Of a DNA stretch of 64,000 nt, positions 54,497-63,916 are shown one piece after another. The position numbers and the translations under genes were made by a program. Within the stretch, counting starts at the first letter, position 1. Every line of letters begins with the position of its first letter. Source of the stretch: CALZJC01 sp041574955 (GTDB lineage Bacteria; Acidobacteriota; Thermoanaerobaculia; Multivoradales; JAHEKO01); the NCBI GenBank assembly GCA_041574955.1, contig JBFGNS010000001.1, positions 52,830-116,829 on the forward strand, in the 5' to 3' direction. The notes beneath the pieces were generated by a model, which saw nothing but the letters and a program-made list of their open reading frames with translations, did no database searches and was not told the DNA's origin.

Positions 54497-56883
54497 CGCA
54501 AGCGACCAAGATCCGCCTGCAGTTCGACAGCCTGCGCGCCTTTCTGGGTGAGTACGGCGCCCGCGTGTCGCAGGAAGGCATCCTGGTAGCGTCCGATCCG
54601 CTGCCCGGCGAGGGGCAGCCGGTGGTGATCGAGGCGGTGCTCAGCGACGGCTTCAGGCTACTGCACGCGCAGGGCGAGACGGTGTGGAGCGGCCCTCCGG
54701 CGGCCGGCTCCGGCGCGCCGGTGGCGGCCGTCCGGTTCATCTCGGTCGACGACGCGAGCCGGGTGCTGATCGACAAGATCGTCGAGCAGAGACGCCGCGA
54801 GGGCAAGCGGGTGTTCCGGCTCGAGGACCGTCCGCGCCCCTTGGGCAGCCGGCTGCGCGACCTCACCGTTCCGGTGGGGGGGCCGCGGCTGGGCGCGGCG
54901 CAGAGCTCCCCCGGCACGGTGAGAGGTAGCGACCAGATCTTCGACCTCGGGGGGCCACCGGCCGCCGGCGCCGCGCTCGAGGTGGGCGACGAGCCTGTGG
55001 CGCCCCAGCCCGAGCCCGAGCCCGAACCGGAGCCGGAGCCAGCGGCTCCGCCCGCCCGGCCGCCTGGTGCCCCCTCACCGGAGCCCGCGGAGCGGGCGCC
55101 TGAGCCGGAGACGGCGCCTGAGCCGGAGACGGGCGGCGCTGCCGGCCGCCCGGTGGTGCCCTCGCCACCGCTCCCGCCTGCTGAAAGCGAGCCACCGGAG
55201 CCCGAGGCCGAGCCCGCGGCCGCTGGGAGCGGAGCCGGCGCGCTGTCGCCGGCTGCCGACTCCGATCTCAGCCGGCTGTTCGGGGGTGAGGCCGAGGCTG
55301 CGGACCGGTCCAAGACCGAGGCCTTCCCCGCGAGCTTCGTCGACGAGGTGGAGGCCGAGCTGACCCGTCCGGACGAGGACGAGATCTCGTTCGGCGATCT
55401 GGACACCCAGGAGCTGCAGGTGCCCGAGCCCGCCGCCGCCGCCGAGACGCCCGCCGCAGCGCCGGCGCCCGAGCCGGCGATAGCCGAGGCGCCGGGCGGC
55501 GAGCCGGGGCCGCGTGCCAGCTTCGAGCCGGCTCCTGAGACCCCCGTCGAGCCCCCCGTCGAGCCGTCACTCGAGGTGCCCGACGAGGCAGCGCCGGCCG
55601 CACGGCCCGGCGACGCGGCGGCGCCGGCCGGCGAACCGGCCGCCGAGGAGCTGCCGCCGGCGGAGCCGACTCCGCAAGCGGAGCCGGGGATCGCGCCGGA
55701 CCAGGAGGCGATGCCGGCCCTCGAGCTCGGCGACGACGAGCTGCCGCCCCTCGACCTCTCGACCGACCGGCCGGCCGACCATGGGCCGCCGGGAGTCGTG
55801 GGCGCGGCCGAGGTTCCGCCCGCCGCGACCCCGGAACTGCCGCCGATCGAGCTCGACGCCCTGCCCGCGGGCGAGCCGGCGGCCGCCGTGGGTGAGGCCG
55901 CCGCGCCCGAGCCGGAGCTGCCTCTAGCGCCGGACGAGCAGCCGCCTCCGGAGCTCGCCGAGCCGGTGCGCGAGCCGCCCCAGGCAGCGCCCCCGGCCGC
56001 GGCACCCGCTGCGCCGGAGCCGCGGCCGGCCGGGGATCTGCTGTCGCTGCCGTCGTTGACGCCGGCCGCCGAAGCGGGGCTTCCCCCGGTCGAGATGCCG
56101 GATCCGGTCGACCTGCTGGCCGACGGCGACCCGATCCGAGGCGCCGCCGGGCCGTCGCGCAGGTTCGGCACCTACGCGCTCATCGCGCTGCTCGCCGCGG
56201 CGCTGCTGGTGGCCGGGTTCTTCTTCGTCCGCCTGATGCTCGACGGCCGCCAACCGGCCACGCCGCCCGCCGTGACCGCGGAGGGTTCCGGCTCGTCGCC
56301 GGCCGAAACCCCGCCGGCCGAGACGCCGCCGGCCGAGACGCCGCCGGCCCCGGCGGAAGAGCCGGCGATGGAAGGCGTCGGGCAGCCGGCTCCGCTCCTC
56401 CCGGAGGCAGCGCCCGGAGTGCCGCCGGACGAGACCACCGTCGAGCCACCGGCCGGAGCCCAGCGGGAGCCCGCGGCCGAGCCACCTGCCGCCCCACCCC
56501 CACCGGTCGCCGCCCCGGCACCCGCTGCGGCTGTGCCGGCGACGGCCCTCGCGGGCATCGCCTGGCGGCTCGAGGGCGGGGCTACCGTCGTGGTGCTCAC
56601 CGCCGGCGGCGAGGTCGACCCCGCGGGCGTCGAGCTGCTGCGCCTGACCAGCGGCGACCCGCGGCTGGTGCTCAAGATCGCGGGCATCACCGAACCTTTC
56701 CGGCCGGCGGCCCAGACCGCAGGGACGGCACAGTTGAGCCGGGTGCGCACCGGACTGCACGAGCTCGCCGGAGGTGGCAGCCAGCTGCACGTGGTGCTGG
56801 ACCTGGCCGGCAGCTCGGTCACCGCCTCCGAGCCGGTGGTGCGCGGACGGCAGATCGAGCTACGGCTGTCCGGGGGAGGATAG
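54493..56883 (+). CDS. membrane protein with cytoplasmic PilZ-like and periplasmic AMIN domains
   Basis: 796 aa. Residues 1-105 match the TIGR02266 PilZ-like domain of myxobacteria (RLQFDSLRAFLGEYGARVSQ). Residues 105-555 are a long Pro/Ala/Glu linker with PEPEPE runs. One membrane helix is at about 560-583 (YALIALLAAALLVAGFFFVR). After a second Pro-rich linker with a 15-bp DNA repeat, residues about 685-796 form an AMIN-like domain (AGIAWRLEGGATVVVLTAGG, then LHVVLDLAGSSVTA). AMIN domains bind cell wall or PilQ. The protein could connect c-di-GMP or chemosensory signalling inside to the wall or pilus secretin outside. Confidence 0.8.
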   Translation: MTQATKIRLQFDSLRAFLGEYGARVSQEGILVASDPLPGEGQPVVIEAVLSDGFRLLHAQGETVWSGPPAAGSGAPVAAVRFISVDDASRVLIDKIVEQRRREGKRVFRLEDRPRPLGSRLRDLTVPVGGPRLGAAQSSPGTVRGSDQIFDLGGPPAAGAALEVGDEPVAPQPEPEPEPEPEPAAPPARPPGAPSPEPAERAPEPETAPEPETGGAAGRPVVPSPPLPPAESEPPEPEAEPAAAGSGAGALSPAADSDLSRLFGGEAEAADRSKTEAFPASFVDEVEAELTRPDEDEISFGDLDTQELQVPEPAAAAETPAAAPAPEPAIAEAPGGEPGPRASFEPAPETPVEPPVEPSLEVPDEAAPAARPGDAAAPAGEPAAEELPPAEPTPQAEPGIAPDQEAMPALELGDDELPPLDLSTDRPADHGPPGVVGAAEVPPAATPELPPIELDALPAGEPAAAVGEAAAPEPELPLAPDEQPPPELAEPVREPPQAAPPAAAPAAPEPRPAGDLLSLPSLTPAAEAGLPPVEMPDPVDLLADGDPIRGAAGPSRRFGTYALIALLAAALLVAGFFFVRLMLDGRQPATPPAVTAEGSGSSPAETPPAETPPAETPPAPAEEPAMEGVGQPAPLLPEAAPGVPPDETTVEPPAGAQREPAAEPPAAPPPPVAAPAPAAAVPATALAGIAWRLEGGATVVVLTAGGEVDPAGVELLRLTSGDPRLVLKIAGITEPFRPAAQTAGTAQLSRVRTGLHELAGGGSQLHVVLDLAGSSVTASEPVVRGRQIELRLSGGG
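56302..56346 (+). repeat. 15-bp tandem repeat, three copies
   Basis: Three copies of GCCGA(A/G)AC(C/G)CCGCCG encoding AETPP repeats in the extracytoplasmic linker of the PilZ-AMIN protein. The copies differ only at two positions in the first unit. Length may vary between strains. Confidence 0.85.
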
Positions 56884-56889
56884 CCGGCG

Positions 56890-57207
56890 ATGGAACGGCG
56901 TTCGGTCAAGCGGCAGGCGCGACGGGTCCAGGTGAGCTTCTGGGCCAAGGGGGACGATGACCGGCGCACCGGCTATACCATCAACGTATCGCCTACCGGC
57001 ATGTTCGTGGGGACCAACCGCCCGCTGCCGCCGGGCTCTTCGGTCGAGGTCGAGATCGTCGACGGCGACCAGCGGGTCACCGTCGAGGGCAGCGTGGTGC
57101 ACGCCGCGCGCGTGTCGCCGCTGCTGCAGCGGCTGCGGCCGTCGGGGATGGGCATCCGCTTCGGCCGCCCCGAGCAGGAGCTCAGCCGCATGCTCAAGCC
57201 GGAGTGA
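56890..57207 (+). CDS. PilZ-domain protein
   Basis: 105 aa single PilZ domain. The N-terminal RxxxR motif is KRQARRVQVSF, and the second motif NVSPTGMFVGT fits the (D/N)xSxxG consensus, so c-di-GMP binding is likely. It begins 6 bp after the PilZ-AMIN gene and is the last gene of the plus-strand chemosensory set. Confidence 0.88.
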   Translation: MERRSVKRQARRVQVSFWAKGDDDRRTGYTINVSPTGMFVGTNRPLPPGSSVEVEIVDGDQRVTVEGSVVHAARVSPLLQRLRPSGMGIRFGRPEQELSRMLKPE

Positions 57208-57222
57208 GCGCCGCCGGCGCTC
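57206..57222. terminator. short GC hairpin between convergent genes
   Basis: GAGCGCC and GGCGCTC form a 7-bp stem with loop GCC. It overlaps the stop codons of the PilZ gene (plus) and the DJ-1 gene (minus), so it could terminate both. No U-tract. Confidence 0.45.
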
Positions 57223-58033
57223 AGCGCCGCAGACGCTGCAGAACCGGATCGGTGATCACCGGGGGCCTGAGCTCCGGGTCCTCCGGCCACGGTACCAGCA
57301 GCCCCTCGCCGATCGCCGCCGCCACCCGCTCGCCGTACAGCAGGTCCACCAGGTAGAGCGCCGCCTGGTAGCTGCGTGCGCCGCCTTCGGAGGTGATCAG
57401 CCGCCCGCTGTGCACGTAGCTGACGTTGACGTGCAGATCGGCGGCCGGGAAGGCCTCGGCGAAGGTCTTGTAGTCGCGCGGGAACGTGGTGCAGGCCAGC
57501 CCGTCGAGCAGCCCGGCGCGCGCCAGCACGAATGCGCCCCAGCACAGCGACATGACGAAGCGGGCCGATGAGCCTCGCTCGCGCACGAACCCGATCAAAG
57601 CGTCGTTGTCGAGGTCGGCGTCCCGGCTGCGCTCGGCGCTGGGAACCACCAGGATGTCGATCGGCGGCGCGTCGGCGAAGCCGTGGTGCGGCACGATCTG
57701 GAGCCCTTCCGCGGTCCTCACCGGCCGCCCGTCGGGGGAGATCGCGACCGGCGTGATCGGCTGCTGCCCCGCCGCGTGGTGCCGAGTGTGCTCGAACACG
57801 TCCCAGGGCGCCATCAGCTCGGTGTTGTAGACGCCGTCGACCACCACGAAGCCGGCGACCAGCGCCCGGTCGGCGGGCAGCTCCAGCAGCGCCGCGAGCC
57901 CGCCTTCGGCGGCTGGTGCCGGCGAGGGGCCGAGGGCGCCGGCCGCGCCCGGCTGGTGCGAAGCTGCCGGGCAACCGGCGGCCAGTGCGCCCAGCAGGCC
58001 GGCGAGGGGCAGCAGATGGCGGTGGTCGATCAC
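57221..58033 (-). CDS. exported DJ-1/PfpI-family lipoprotein
   Basis: 270 aa from a GTG. The signal peptide ends in the lipobox LAAGC with C21. A Pro/Ala linker precedes a DJ-1/PfpI glutamine-amidotransferase-like domain (VVDGVYNTELMAPWDVFEHT, DILVVPSAERS, nucleophile-elbow Cys in FVMSLCWGAFVLARAGLL). Members act as proteases, glyoxalases or isonitrile hydratases, mostly in the cytoplasm. A lipid-anchored periplasmic form is uncommon. It converges with the PilZ gene. Confidence 0.83.
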   Translation of the reverse strand: MIDHRHLLPLAGLLGALAAGCPAASHQPGAAGALGPSPAPAAEGGLAALLELPADRALVAGFVVVDGVYNTELMAPWDVFEHTRHHAAGQQPITPVAISPDGRPVRTAEGLQIVPHHGFADAPPIDILVVPSAERSRDADLDNDALIGFVRERGSSARFVMSLCWGAFVLARAGLLDGLACTTFPRDYKTFAEAFPAADLHVNVSYVHSGRLITSEGGARSYQAALYLVDLLYGERVAAAIGEGLLVPWPEDPELRPPVITDPVLQRLRR

Positions 58034-58091
58034 GGATCGGCGGCGGAGTCTAGCAGCCGGACGGCCGCGGGCCCGCCAGCCGGAGCCATAG

Positions 58092-58097
58092 TAGAAT
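58092..58097 (+). promoter_or_regulatory. -10-like element (TAGAAT) upstream of the bacilliredoxin gene
   Basis: TAGAAT, 69 bp before the GTG at 58167, in the divergent gap with the DJ-1 lipoprotein gene. No -35 match. Confidence 0.25.
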
Positions 58098-58166
58098 CGC
58101 GGACGCGCCGCCAGTCGCGGCGAGCTGCCCGCCTGGCGCAGGAACGACCCACGAGGAGGAAGCGAC

Positions 58167-58601
58167 GTGCCCTATAGCCCCCTGATGGTCCGCCCGATGA
58201 AAGAGGAGCTCACCTCGATCGGCTTCGAAGAGCTGCTTACCCCGGAAGACGTCGACCGCTGGATGGGCGACACCGAGGGCACCGCGATGCTGGTGATCAA
58301 CTCGGTGTGCGGCTGCGCCGCCGGCCAGGCCCGGCCGGGTGTGCGCCATGCGCTCACCAACCCGGCGCGCCCCGAGCGGTTGGCGACGGTGTTTGCCGGC
58401 CAGGAGGTCGAGGCCACCGCCCGAGCGCGTGGCCACTTCGCGGACATCCCGCCGTCGAGTCCGTCGATCGCGCTGTTCAAGGACGGCGAGCTGGTCTACT
58501 TCGTGCCCCGTCACCGCATCGAGAGCCGCAGCGCGGAGCAGGTCGCGGCTGATCTCACCGCCGCTTTCGACCGCTACTTCGCGGCGGCCGCGGCGCGCTG
58601 A
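58167..58601 (+). CDS. bacilliredoxin (BrxA/BrxB family)
   Basis: 144 aa thioredoxin-fold protein of the YphP/YqiW family. The CxC active site is C48-G-C50 in INSVCGCAAGQARPG. The family signature near the C-terminus (LFKDGELVYFVPRHRIE) is present. It reduces bacillithiol- or other thiol-mixed disulfides on proteins; whether this organism makes bacillithiol cannot be told from the window. The GTG start has an AGGAGGA ribosome site. The next gene starts directly after its stop. Confidence 0.92.
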   Translation: MPYSPLMVRPMKEELTSIGFEELLTPEDVDRWMGDTEGTAMLVINSVCGCAAGQARPGVRHALTNPARPERLATVFAGQEVEATARARGHFADIPPSSPSIALFKDGELVYFVPRHRIESRSAEQVAADLTAAFDRYFAAAAAR

Positions 58602-58874
58602 ATGGGCACCTTTCACGACGACAAGCACGAGCTGCACGGCATAACCGTGGTCGTCGACACGGCGGGCCCCGAGATCTGGATCGGCCGCTGCGACGACATG
58701 GACGAGCGGCAGGTGGTGCTGCTCGACGCCGACGTCCATCGCGAGGGCGACGGCGGCCGCAGCAAGCAGCAGTACCTCGAGCGCGCCGCCCGGTTCGGCG
58801 TGTGGAAGAAGTACGATCGCGTCCGGATCGAGCGCGACGGTGTGGTTTCCGTGCGCCGGCTGGGAGAGTTGTAG
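58602..58874 (+). CDS. small hypothetical protein after bacilliredoxin
   Basis: 90 aa, ATG immediately following the bacilliredoxin TGA with no gap. Predicted soluble beta-rich protein (LHGITVVVDTAGPEIWIGRC, then RQVVLLDADVHREGD). No family recognised. The tight spacing suggests a functional tie to the bacilliredoxin, possibly redox-related; it has a single Cys. Confidence 0.75.
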   Translation: MGTFHDDKHELHGITVVVDTAGPEIWIGRCDDMDERQVVLLDADVHREGDGGRSKQQYLERAARFGVWKKYDRVRIERDGVVSVRRLGEL

Positions 58875-58893
58875 GGCGAACGCGGCCTCGGTG

Positions 58894-59262
58894 ATGCAGA
58901 CTTCGGCGCTCTGGCTCGGCGGGCTGCTGTGCGCGATCTCGGTCGCCGCGGGGGCGTTCGGCGCCCACGGCCTCAAGGCCCGGCTGGCGGCCGGCGACCT
59001 GGCGCTGTGGGAGACCGCCGCCCGCTACCTGATGTACGGCGGGCTGGGGCTCGTGGCGGTGGGGCTGGCGGCCCGCTCCTGGCCGCGTCCCGGTTTCGGC
59101 TGGGCGGCCGTGGCGCTCGCCGTGGGCGCGGTCGTCTTCAGTGGCACCGTCGCGCTGCTGGCGCTCGGCGGGCCGCGCTGGCTGGGGGCCGTCACGCCGC
59201 TAGGGGGAGTGCTGCTGATTGCCGGCTTCGCGCTGTTCGCGCTGACCGCGTTCCGCCTGTGA
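58894..59262 (+). CDS. DUF423 (YgdD-like) membrane protein
   Basis: 122 aa with four hydrophobic helices. The DUF423 hallmark ISVAAGAFGAHGLKARL near the N-terminus and YLMYGGLGLVAVGLAARSW are clear. The ATG 58894 start avoids an upstream stretch that overlaps the previous gene. Inner-membrane protein of unknown function. Confidence 0.88.
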   Translation: MQTSALWLGGLLCAISVAAGAFGAHGLKARLAAGDLALWETAARYLMYGGLGLVAVGLAARSWPRPGFGWAAVALAVGAVVFSGTVALLALGGPRWLGAVTPLGGVLLIAGFALFALTAFRL

Positions 59263-59290
59263 GCGGGACCCGACCTGGGAGAGAGAGCTC

Positions 59291-60919
59291 ATGGCCAACG
59301 CCATCGTCAACGTGCCGCCGCCACGCAACGAGCCGGTGCGCGACTACGCCCCCGGCAGCGCCGAGCGCCGGTCGCTCGAGCGGCGGCTCGAGGCGATGCT
59401 CGGCGAGCGCCTCGAGATTCCGCTGATCATCGGCGGCGAAGAGGTGCGCACCGGCGACACCTTCGAGGCGGTCTGCCCGCACGATCACGGCCACGTCCTG
59501 GCCGAGGTGCACCAGGCGGGCGCGGCCGAGGTGGCGCGCGCCGTCGAGGCGGCGGCCGCGGCCTGGCACGACTGGTCGGAGATGGCCTGGGAGCAGCGCG
59601 CGGCGGTGTTTCTCAAGGCCGCCGAGCTGCTGGCCGGGCCGTGGCGCGACACGCTCAACGCCGCCACCATGCTCAACCAGTCGAAGACGGTCTTACAGGC
59701 CGAGATCGACTCCGCCTGCGAGCTGGTCGACTTCTGGCGCTTCAACCCGCACTACATGCGCCGCATCCTCACCGACCAGCCGGCGTCGCCGCCGGGCGTC
59801 TGGAACCGCGTCGAGTACCGGGCGCTCGAGGGCTTCGTGTTCGCCGTCACGCCGTTCAACTTCACCTCGATCGGCGGCAACCTGCCGACCGCGCCGGCGC
59901 TGATGGGCAACACCGTACTGTGGAAGCCGGCCTCGACGGCGCCGGTGGCCGCCTACCAGATCCTGCGCCTGCTCGAGGCCGCCGGCCTGCCGCCGGGGGT
60001 GATCAACTTCCTGCCCGGCCGCGGCCGCCAGGTCGGCGACCCGGTGCTGGCCGATCCGGCGCTGGCGGGCATCCACTTCACCGGCTCGACCGCCGTCTTC
60101 CAGGGGATGTGGAAGTCGGTGGGGACCAACATCGCGTCGTACCGCACCTATCCGCGGATCGTCGGCGAGACCGGCGGCAAGGACTTCGTCTTCGCCCACC
60201 CCTCGGCCGAGCCGCAGGAGCTGGTGACGGCGCTCGTCCGCGGGGCCTTCGAGTACCAGGGGCAGAAGTGCTCGGCGGCATCGCGCGCCTACGTCCCCGA
60301 ATCGCTGTGGCCCGGGGTGCGCGCCTCGCTGGTCGAGCAGCTGGCCGGGATCAGGATGGGACCGCCCACCGACTTCCGCAACTTCATGTGCGCGGTGATC
60401 GACGAGGCGTCGTTCGACAACACCATGGGCTACATCGAGCGGGCGCGGCAGGGCGGCGAGATGGAGATCGTCGCCGGCGGCGGCGGCGACAAGTCCACCG
60501 GCTATTACGTCGAGCCCACGGTGGTGCTGTCGGACGACCCGCGGTCGGCCCTGATGTGCGAGGAGATCTTCGCGCCGGTGCTGACCGTCCACGTCTACCA
60601 GGACGCGCGGCTGGAGCAGGCGCTGGAGCTGTGCGACACCACCAGCCCCTATGCGCTGACCGGCGGCATCTTCGCCCGCGACCGGGCGGCGGTCGCCGCC
60701 ATGAGCGCCCGCCTGCGGCACGCCGCCGGCAACTTCTACGTCAACGACAAGCCGACCGGCGCGGTGGTGGGGCAGCAGCCGTTCGGCGGCTCGCGCGCGT
60801 CGGGCACCAACGACAAGGCGGGCTCGATGCTCAACCTGCTGCGCTGGACCTCGCAGCGGGCGATCAAGGAGACCTTCGTTCCGCCCACCGACTACCGTTA
60901 CCCGCACATGGCGGAGTAG
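59291..60919 (+). CDS. pruA: L-glutamate gamma-semialdehyde (1-pyrroline-5-carboxylate) dehydrogenase
   Basis: Oxidises glutamate-semialdehyde to glutamate with NAD+ in proline catabolism, 542 aa, standard length for the single-domain class-1 P5CDH. The ALDH fold shows [21 protein letters not shown], catalytic Glu in [13 protein letters not shown] and catalytic Cys in [15 protein letters not shown]. The N-terminal [20 protein letters not shown] is characteristic of this group. A GAGAGAG ribosome site precedes the ATG. No proline dehydrogenase is in the window. Confidence 0.95.
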   Translation: MANAIVNVPPPRNEPVRDYAPGSAERRSLERRLEAMLGERLEIPLIIGGEEVRTGDTFEAVCPHDHGHVLAEVHQAGAAEVARAVEAAAAAWHDWSEMAWEQRAAVFLKAAELLAGPWRDTLNAATMLNQSKTVLQAEIDSACELVDFWRFNPHYMRRILTDQPASPPGVWNRVEYRALEGFVFAVTPFNFTSIGGNLPTAPALMGNTVLWKPASTAPVAAYQILRLLEAAGLPPGVINFLPGRGRQVGDPVLADPALAGIHFTGSTAVFQGMWKSVGTNIASYRTYPRIVGETGGKDFVFAHPSAEPQELVTALVRGAFEYQGQKCSAASRAYVPESLWPGVRASLVEQLAGIRMGPPTDFRNFMCAVIDEASFDNTMGYIERARQGGEMEIVAGGGGDKSTGYYVEPTVVLSDDPRSALMCEEIFAPVLTVHVYQDARLEQALELCDTTSPYALTGGIFARDRAAVAAMSARLRHAAGNFYVNDKPTGAVVGQQPFGGSRASGTNDKAGSMLNLLRWTSQRAIKETFVPPTDYRYPHMAE

Positions 60920-60929
60920 CCCGGGCGAG

Positions 60930-61313
60930 ATGGAGCCGGAGACGCATCGCGCCATCGACCGCCGGCTGTGCGGCGAGCCCCGCGAGCTGCGCGACGGCTA
61001 TGCGCGCGTCGAGCTCACCGCCAGCGAGCCGATGCGCGCCGACGAACGCGACCTGGTCCACGGCGGCTTCGTGTTCGGCCTCGCCGACTACGCGGCGATG
61101 CTGGCGATCAACCACCCGAACGTGGTCCTGGGCAGCGCCCAGGTGCGGTTCCTCAAACCGGTGACGGTGGGCGATCTGCTGTCGGCCGAAGCGATGGTGG
61201 TCGACCGCGAGGGACGCAAGGCGATCGTCGGCGTCGACGTCAGCCGCGACGGCGAGCTGGTGCTGCGCGCCGAGATGGTCTGCTTCACCCCCGACCAGCA
61301 CGTGCTCGAGTGA
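60930..61313 (+). CDS. hotdog-fold thioesterase (PaaI-like)
   Basis: 127 aa hotdog-fold protein. [20 protein letters not shown] is the PaaI/4HBT-type helix, followed by strands [18 protein letters not shown] and [16 protein letters not shown]. It probably hydrolyses an acyl-CoA. It is 10 bp after pruA and 16 bp before the ThDP-enzyme gene, so the three may be co-transcribed. Confidence 0.85.
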   Translation: MEPETHRAIDRRLCGEPRELRDGYARVELTASEPMRADERDLVHGGFVFGLADYAAMLAINHPNVVLGSAQVRFLKPVTVGDLLSAEAMVVDREGRKAIVGVDVSRDGELVLRAEMVCFTPDQHVLE

Positions 61314-61329
61314 GGGCGGGCGGCAGGCT

Positions 61330-63054
61330 GTGGCGGTGAACGGCGGCGACCGGATCGCCCGCATCCTGGAGCGCCAGGGGGTGCGCTTCCTGTTCACCCT
61401 GTGTGGCGGCCACATCTCGCCCATCCTGGTGGGCGCCAAGCGGCTGGGAGTCCGCGTGGTGGACGTGCGCGACGAGGCCTCGGCGGTGTTCGCCGCCGAC
61501 GCGGTAGCCCGACTGACCGGGGTGCCGGGGGTGGCGGCGGTGACCGCCGGCCCCGGCGTCACCAACACCATCACGGCGGTCAAGAACGCGCAGCTGGCGC
61601 AGTCGCCGGTGGTACTCCTGGGCGGCGCCACCGGCACCATCCTCAAGGGTCGAGGCTCGCTCCAGGACATCGACCAGCAGGCGCTGTTCGCCCCGCACGT
61701 GAAGTGGCAGGGGACGGCGAAACGCGTCCGCGAGCTGGAGCCGCTGGTCGAGGAGGCGTTCTGGCAGGCGCGCTGCGGGGTTCCGGGGCCGGTGTTCGTC
61801 GAGTGCCCGGTGGATCTGCTCTACGACGAGCCGCTGGTGCGCGGGCTGTACCTGGCGCAGAAGCCGCGCGGCCTGGCGGCGCGCGCCCTGCAAGGCTACC
61901 TCGGGCTCCACGTCCGCCGGCTGTTCGCCGGCACCCGCGACCAACCGCCGCCCGCCGCCGACCCGCCCGCGCCGGCGCCGCCGCCCGGCGGCGCGCTGCG
62001 CCGCGCCGCCCGCCTGCTCGCCGCGGCCCGGCGGCCGGTGCTGATGATCGGCAGCCAGGCGACTCTCGAGCCCGCTTCGATCGGCGAGCTGGCGGCCGCG
62101 GTGGAGCGGCTGGGTCTGCCGGTCTACCTCTCCGGGATGGCGCGAGGGCTGCTCGGCCGCGGCCATCGGCTGCAGCTCCGGCACCAGCGCCGCAAAGCGC
62201 TCAAAGAGGCCGACCTGGTGATCCTGGCCGGCGTGCCGTGCGATTTCCGGCTCGACTACGGCCGCCAGATCTCGAGCCGAGCGAAGCTCGTCGCCGCCAA
62301 CCGCAGCCGGCGCGAGGCCGAGAAGAACCGTCGGCCGACCCTCGTCGTGGAGGCCGACGCCGGCCGCTTCCTGCGCGCGCTGGCGGCGAGGGCCGGGCCG
62401 GCCGATCGCGGCGAGTGGTTGGCTGGGCTGCGCCGGCGCGACGAAGAGCGTGAGATCCAGATCGCCGAGCAGGCCGCCCAGCCGACCGGGCACCTCAACC
62501 CGCTGGCCCTCTGCCGGGCGATCGCGGAGCGTCTCGACGACGACAGCGTGCTGGTGGCCGACGGTGGCGACTTCGTCGCCACCGCCTCCTACATCACCTC
62601 ACCGCGCTCGCCGCTGTCGTGGCTCGACCCGGGCGTGTTCGGCACCCTGGGCGTGGGCGGCGGCTTCGCTCTGGGCGCCCGGCTGTGCCGCCCCGAGGCC
62701 GAGGTCTGGCTGATCTGGGGCGACGGCTCGGCGGCCTACAGCCTGGCCGAGATCGACACCTTCGTGCGCCACGGCCTGGGGGTGATCGCGGTCATCGGCA
62801 ACGACGCCTCGTGGGCGCAGATCGCCCGCGAGCAGGTGGAGATCCTCGAGGACGACGTCGGCACCGTGCTGCGGCGCACCGACTACCACCGGGTGGCCGA
62901 AGGCTACGGCGGCGTCGGCCTGGCGCTCGAGCGGCCGGAGCAGATCCCCGAGGTGCTGGAGCGCGCCAAGGCCGAGGCCCGCCGCGGCCGGCCGGTAGTC
63001 ATCAACGCCCTCCTCGGCAAGACCGACTTCCGCAAGGGCTCGATTTCGATGTGA
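61330..63054 (+). CDS. thiamine-diphosphate enzyme, ILVBL / 2-hydroxyacyl-CoA lyase-like
   Basis: 574 aa, three-domain ThDP enzyme of the acetolactate-synthase superfamily. The catalytic Glu is in [14 protein letters not shown]. The ThDP/Mg motif is [20 protein letters not shown] ending in ND. The arrangement [18 protein letters not shown] matches mammalian ILVBL/HACL2 better than IlvB. It may cleave 2-hydroxyacyl-CoAs or make acyloins. A GTG start is used. The adjacent hotdog thioesterase agrees with CoA chemistry. Substrate not determined. Confidence 0.87.
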   Translation: MAVNGGDRIARILERQGVRFLFTLCGGHISPILVGAKRLGVRVVDVRDEASAVFAADAVARLTGVPGVAAVTAGPGVTNTITAVKNAQLAQSPVVLLGGATGTILKGRGSLQDIDQQALFAPHVKWQGTAKRVRELEPLVEEAFWQARCGVPGPVFVECPVDLLYDEPLVRGLYLAQKPRGLAARALQGYLGLHVRRLFAGTRDQPPPAADPPAPAPPPGGALRRAARLLAAARRPVLMIGSQATLEPASIGELAAAVERLGLPVYLSGMARGLLGRGHRLQLRHQRRKALKEADLVILAGVPCDFRLDYGRQISSRAKLVAANRSRREAEKNRRPTLVVEADAGRFLRALAARAGPADRGEWLAGLRRRDEEREIQIAEQAAQPTGHLNPLALCRAIAERLDDDSVLVADGGDFVATASYITSPRSPLSWLDPGVFGTLGVGGGFALGARLCRPEAEVWLIWGDGSAAYSLAEIDTFVRHGLGVIAVIGNDASWAQIAREQVEILEDDVGTVLRRTDYHRVAEGYGGVGLALERPEQIPEVLERAKAEARRGRPVVINALLGKTDFRKGSISM

Positions 63055-63055
63055 C

Positions 63056-63078
63056 GTGGCCGGTCGGTCACCGGCCAC
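63056..63078. terminator. hairpin between convergent genes
   Basis: GTGGCCGGT and ACCGGCCAC form a perfect 9-bp stem with loop CGGTC, starting 1 bp after the ThDP-enzyme stop. Convergent gene stops flank it on both sides, so it may act in both directions. A CCTTTT run lies about 13 bp further on. Confidence 0.55.
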
Positions 63079-63088
63079 CGGGCACCGA

Positions 63089-63916
63089 TTACCTTTTCTC
63101 GGCGCAGCCGATGAAGTGGGGGTCCCAGCAGTCCCAGCTCGCATCCTCCGGGTAGCGGCCGGATGGCAGACATTCCCAGTCATCAGGCTTGGGTGCCCCT
63201 GCCGGGCGCACCACCCAGGTGAACTTGTAGAGGTAGCTGTGCCCCGGCTCGAGCTTGACGAACCCGGGGCTCTTCACGGACCGGTTTCCGGGCGTGAAGT
63301 CCTTCGTCGGCTGCCAGTCTCCGAACGGTCTCCGCGCCATCTCGTTGTCGCCGCCCACATGGTCCAGGCGCTCGACGATCTTGCCGATTCCGGCCGCGGC
63401 GTCCGCCAGGGGCCGCCCCGCGGCCTGCGCGCGCCTTGCATCGCTCGAGGACTGCTCCTGGATGGCCCGTAGCCGGTCGACGAGCTCGAAAGCAGCCTCG
63501 TTGCGAGCGGCGCTGTCGGGCGGCAGCGGCGCGGACGCGACCGCCCCTTCGGCGGTGGCCACCGTATCTCCAAGGAAGCCGCCCACCAGGTCCGCGATGT
63601 CCCCGGCCAGCCGTGGCGTCGCGTCCGACGAGAACAGGTCGGCCAGCAGGTGCAGGTCGCCGAGGTTCTGCACGTCCTCGACACGGAACTCGAGCTCCGG
63701 GCCGCAGCCATCGCAGATCCACTCGATCCTGTCCTTGTGGGTCAGCACGGCGAACGAGTGCCCTTCCTCACGTTCCCCGCGCTCGATCACCGCTTGCTCG
63801 CCCTCGAGCCGAGCGGTGATCCTGAAGGTGTGGGTGTCCGGCATGTAACACCAGACCAAGGCCCCAACCGCGACGGCCAGTGACACTCCCAAGACGACCT
63901 GCGGTGCCTGCTTCAT
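63089..63916 (-). CDS. hypothetical exported/anchored protein
   Basis: 275 aa, unrecognised. A hydrophobic N-terminus (VVLGVSLAVAVGALVWCYM) is a signal peptide or anchor. The rest is soluble and includes ICDGCGPELEF (two Cys) and a C-terminal segment with three more Cys (WECLPSG, WDCWDPHFIGC), which could form disulfides. The ATG has an AAAGGAGAAGG ribosome site. It appears coupled by ATGA to a gene running in from the right edge. Function unknown. Confidence 0.75.
   Translation of the reverse strand: MKQAPQVVLGVSLAVAVGALVWCYMPDTHTFRITARLEGEQAVIERGEREEGHSFAVLTHKDRIEWICDGCGPELEFRVEDVQNLGDLHLLADLFSSDATPRLAGDIADLVGGFLGDTVATAEGAVASAPLPPDSAARNEAAFELVDRLRAIQEQSSSDARRAQAAGRPLADAAAGIGKIVERLDHVGGDNEMARRPFGDWQPTKDFTPGNRSVKSPGFVKLEPGHSYLYKFTWVVRPAGAPKPDDWECLPSGRYPEDASWDCWDPHFIGCAEKR

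Noticed and set aside
54990..56100. Possible CRISPR or structural repeat in the Pro/Glu-rich region
   Set aside because: The repeats are short, irregular and in frame (PE and AETPP units); they are low-complexity protein linker, not spaced direct repeats.
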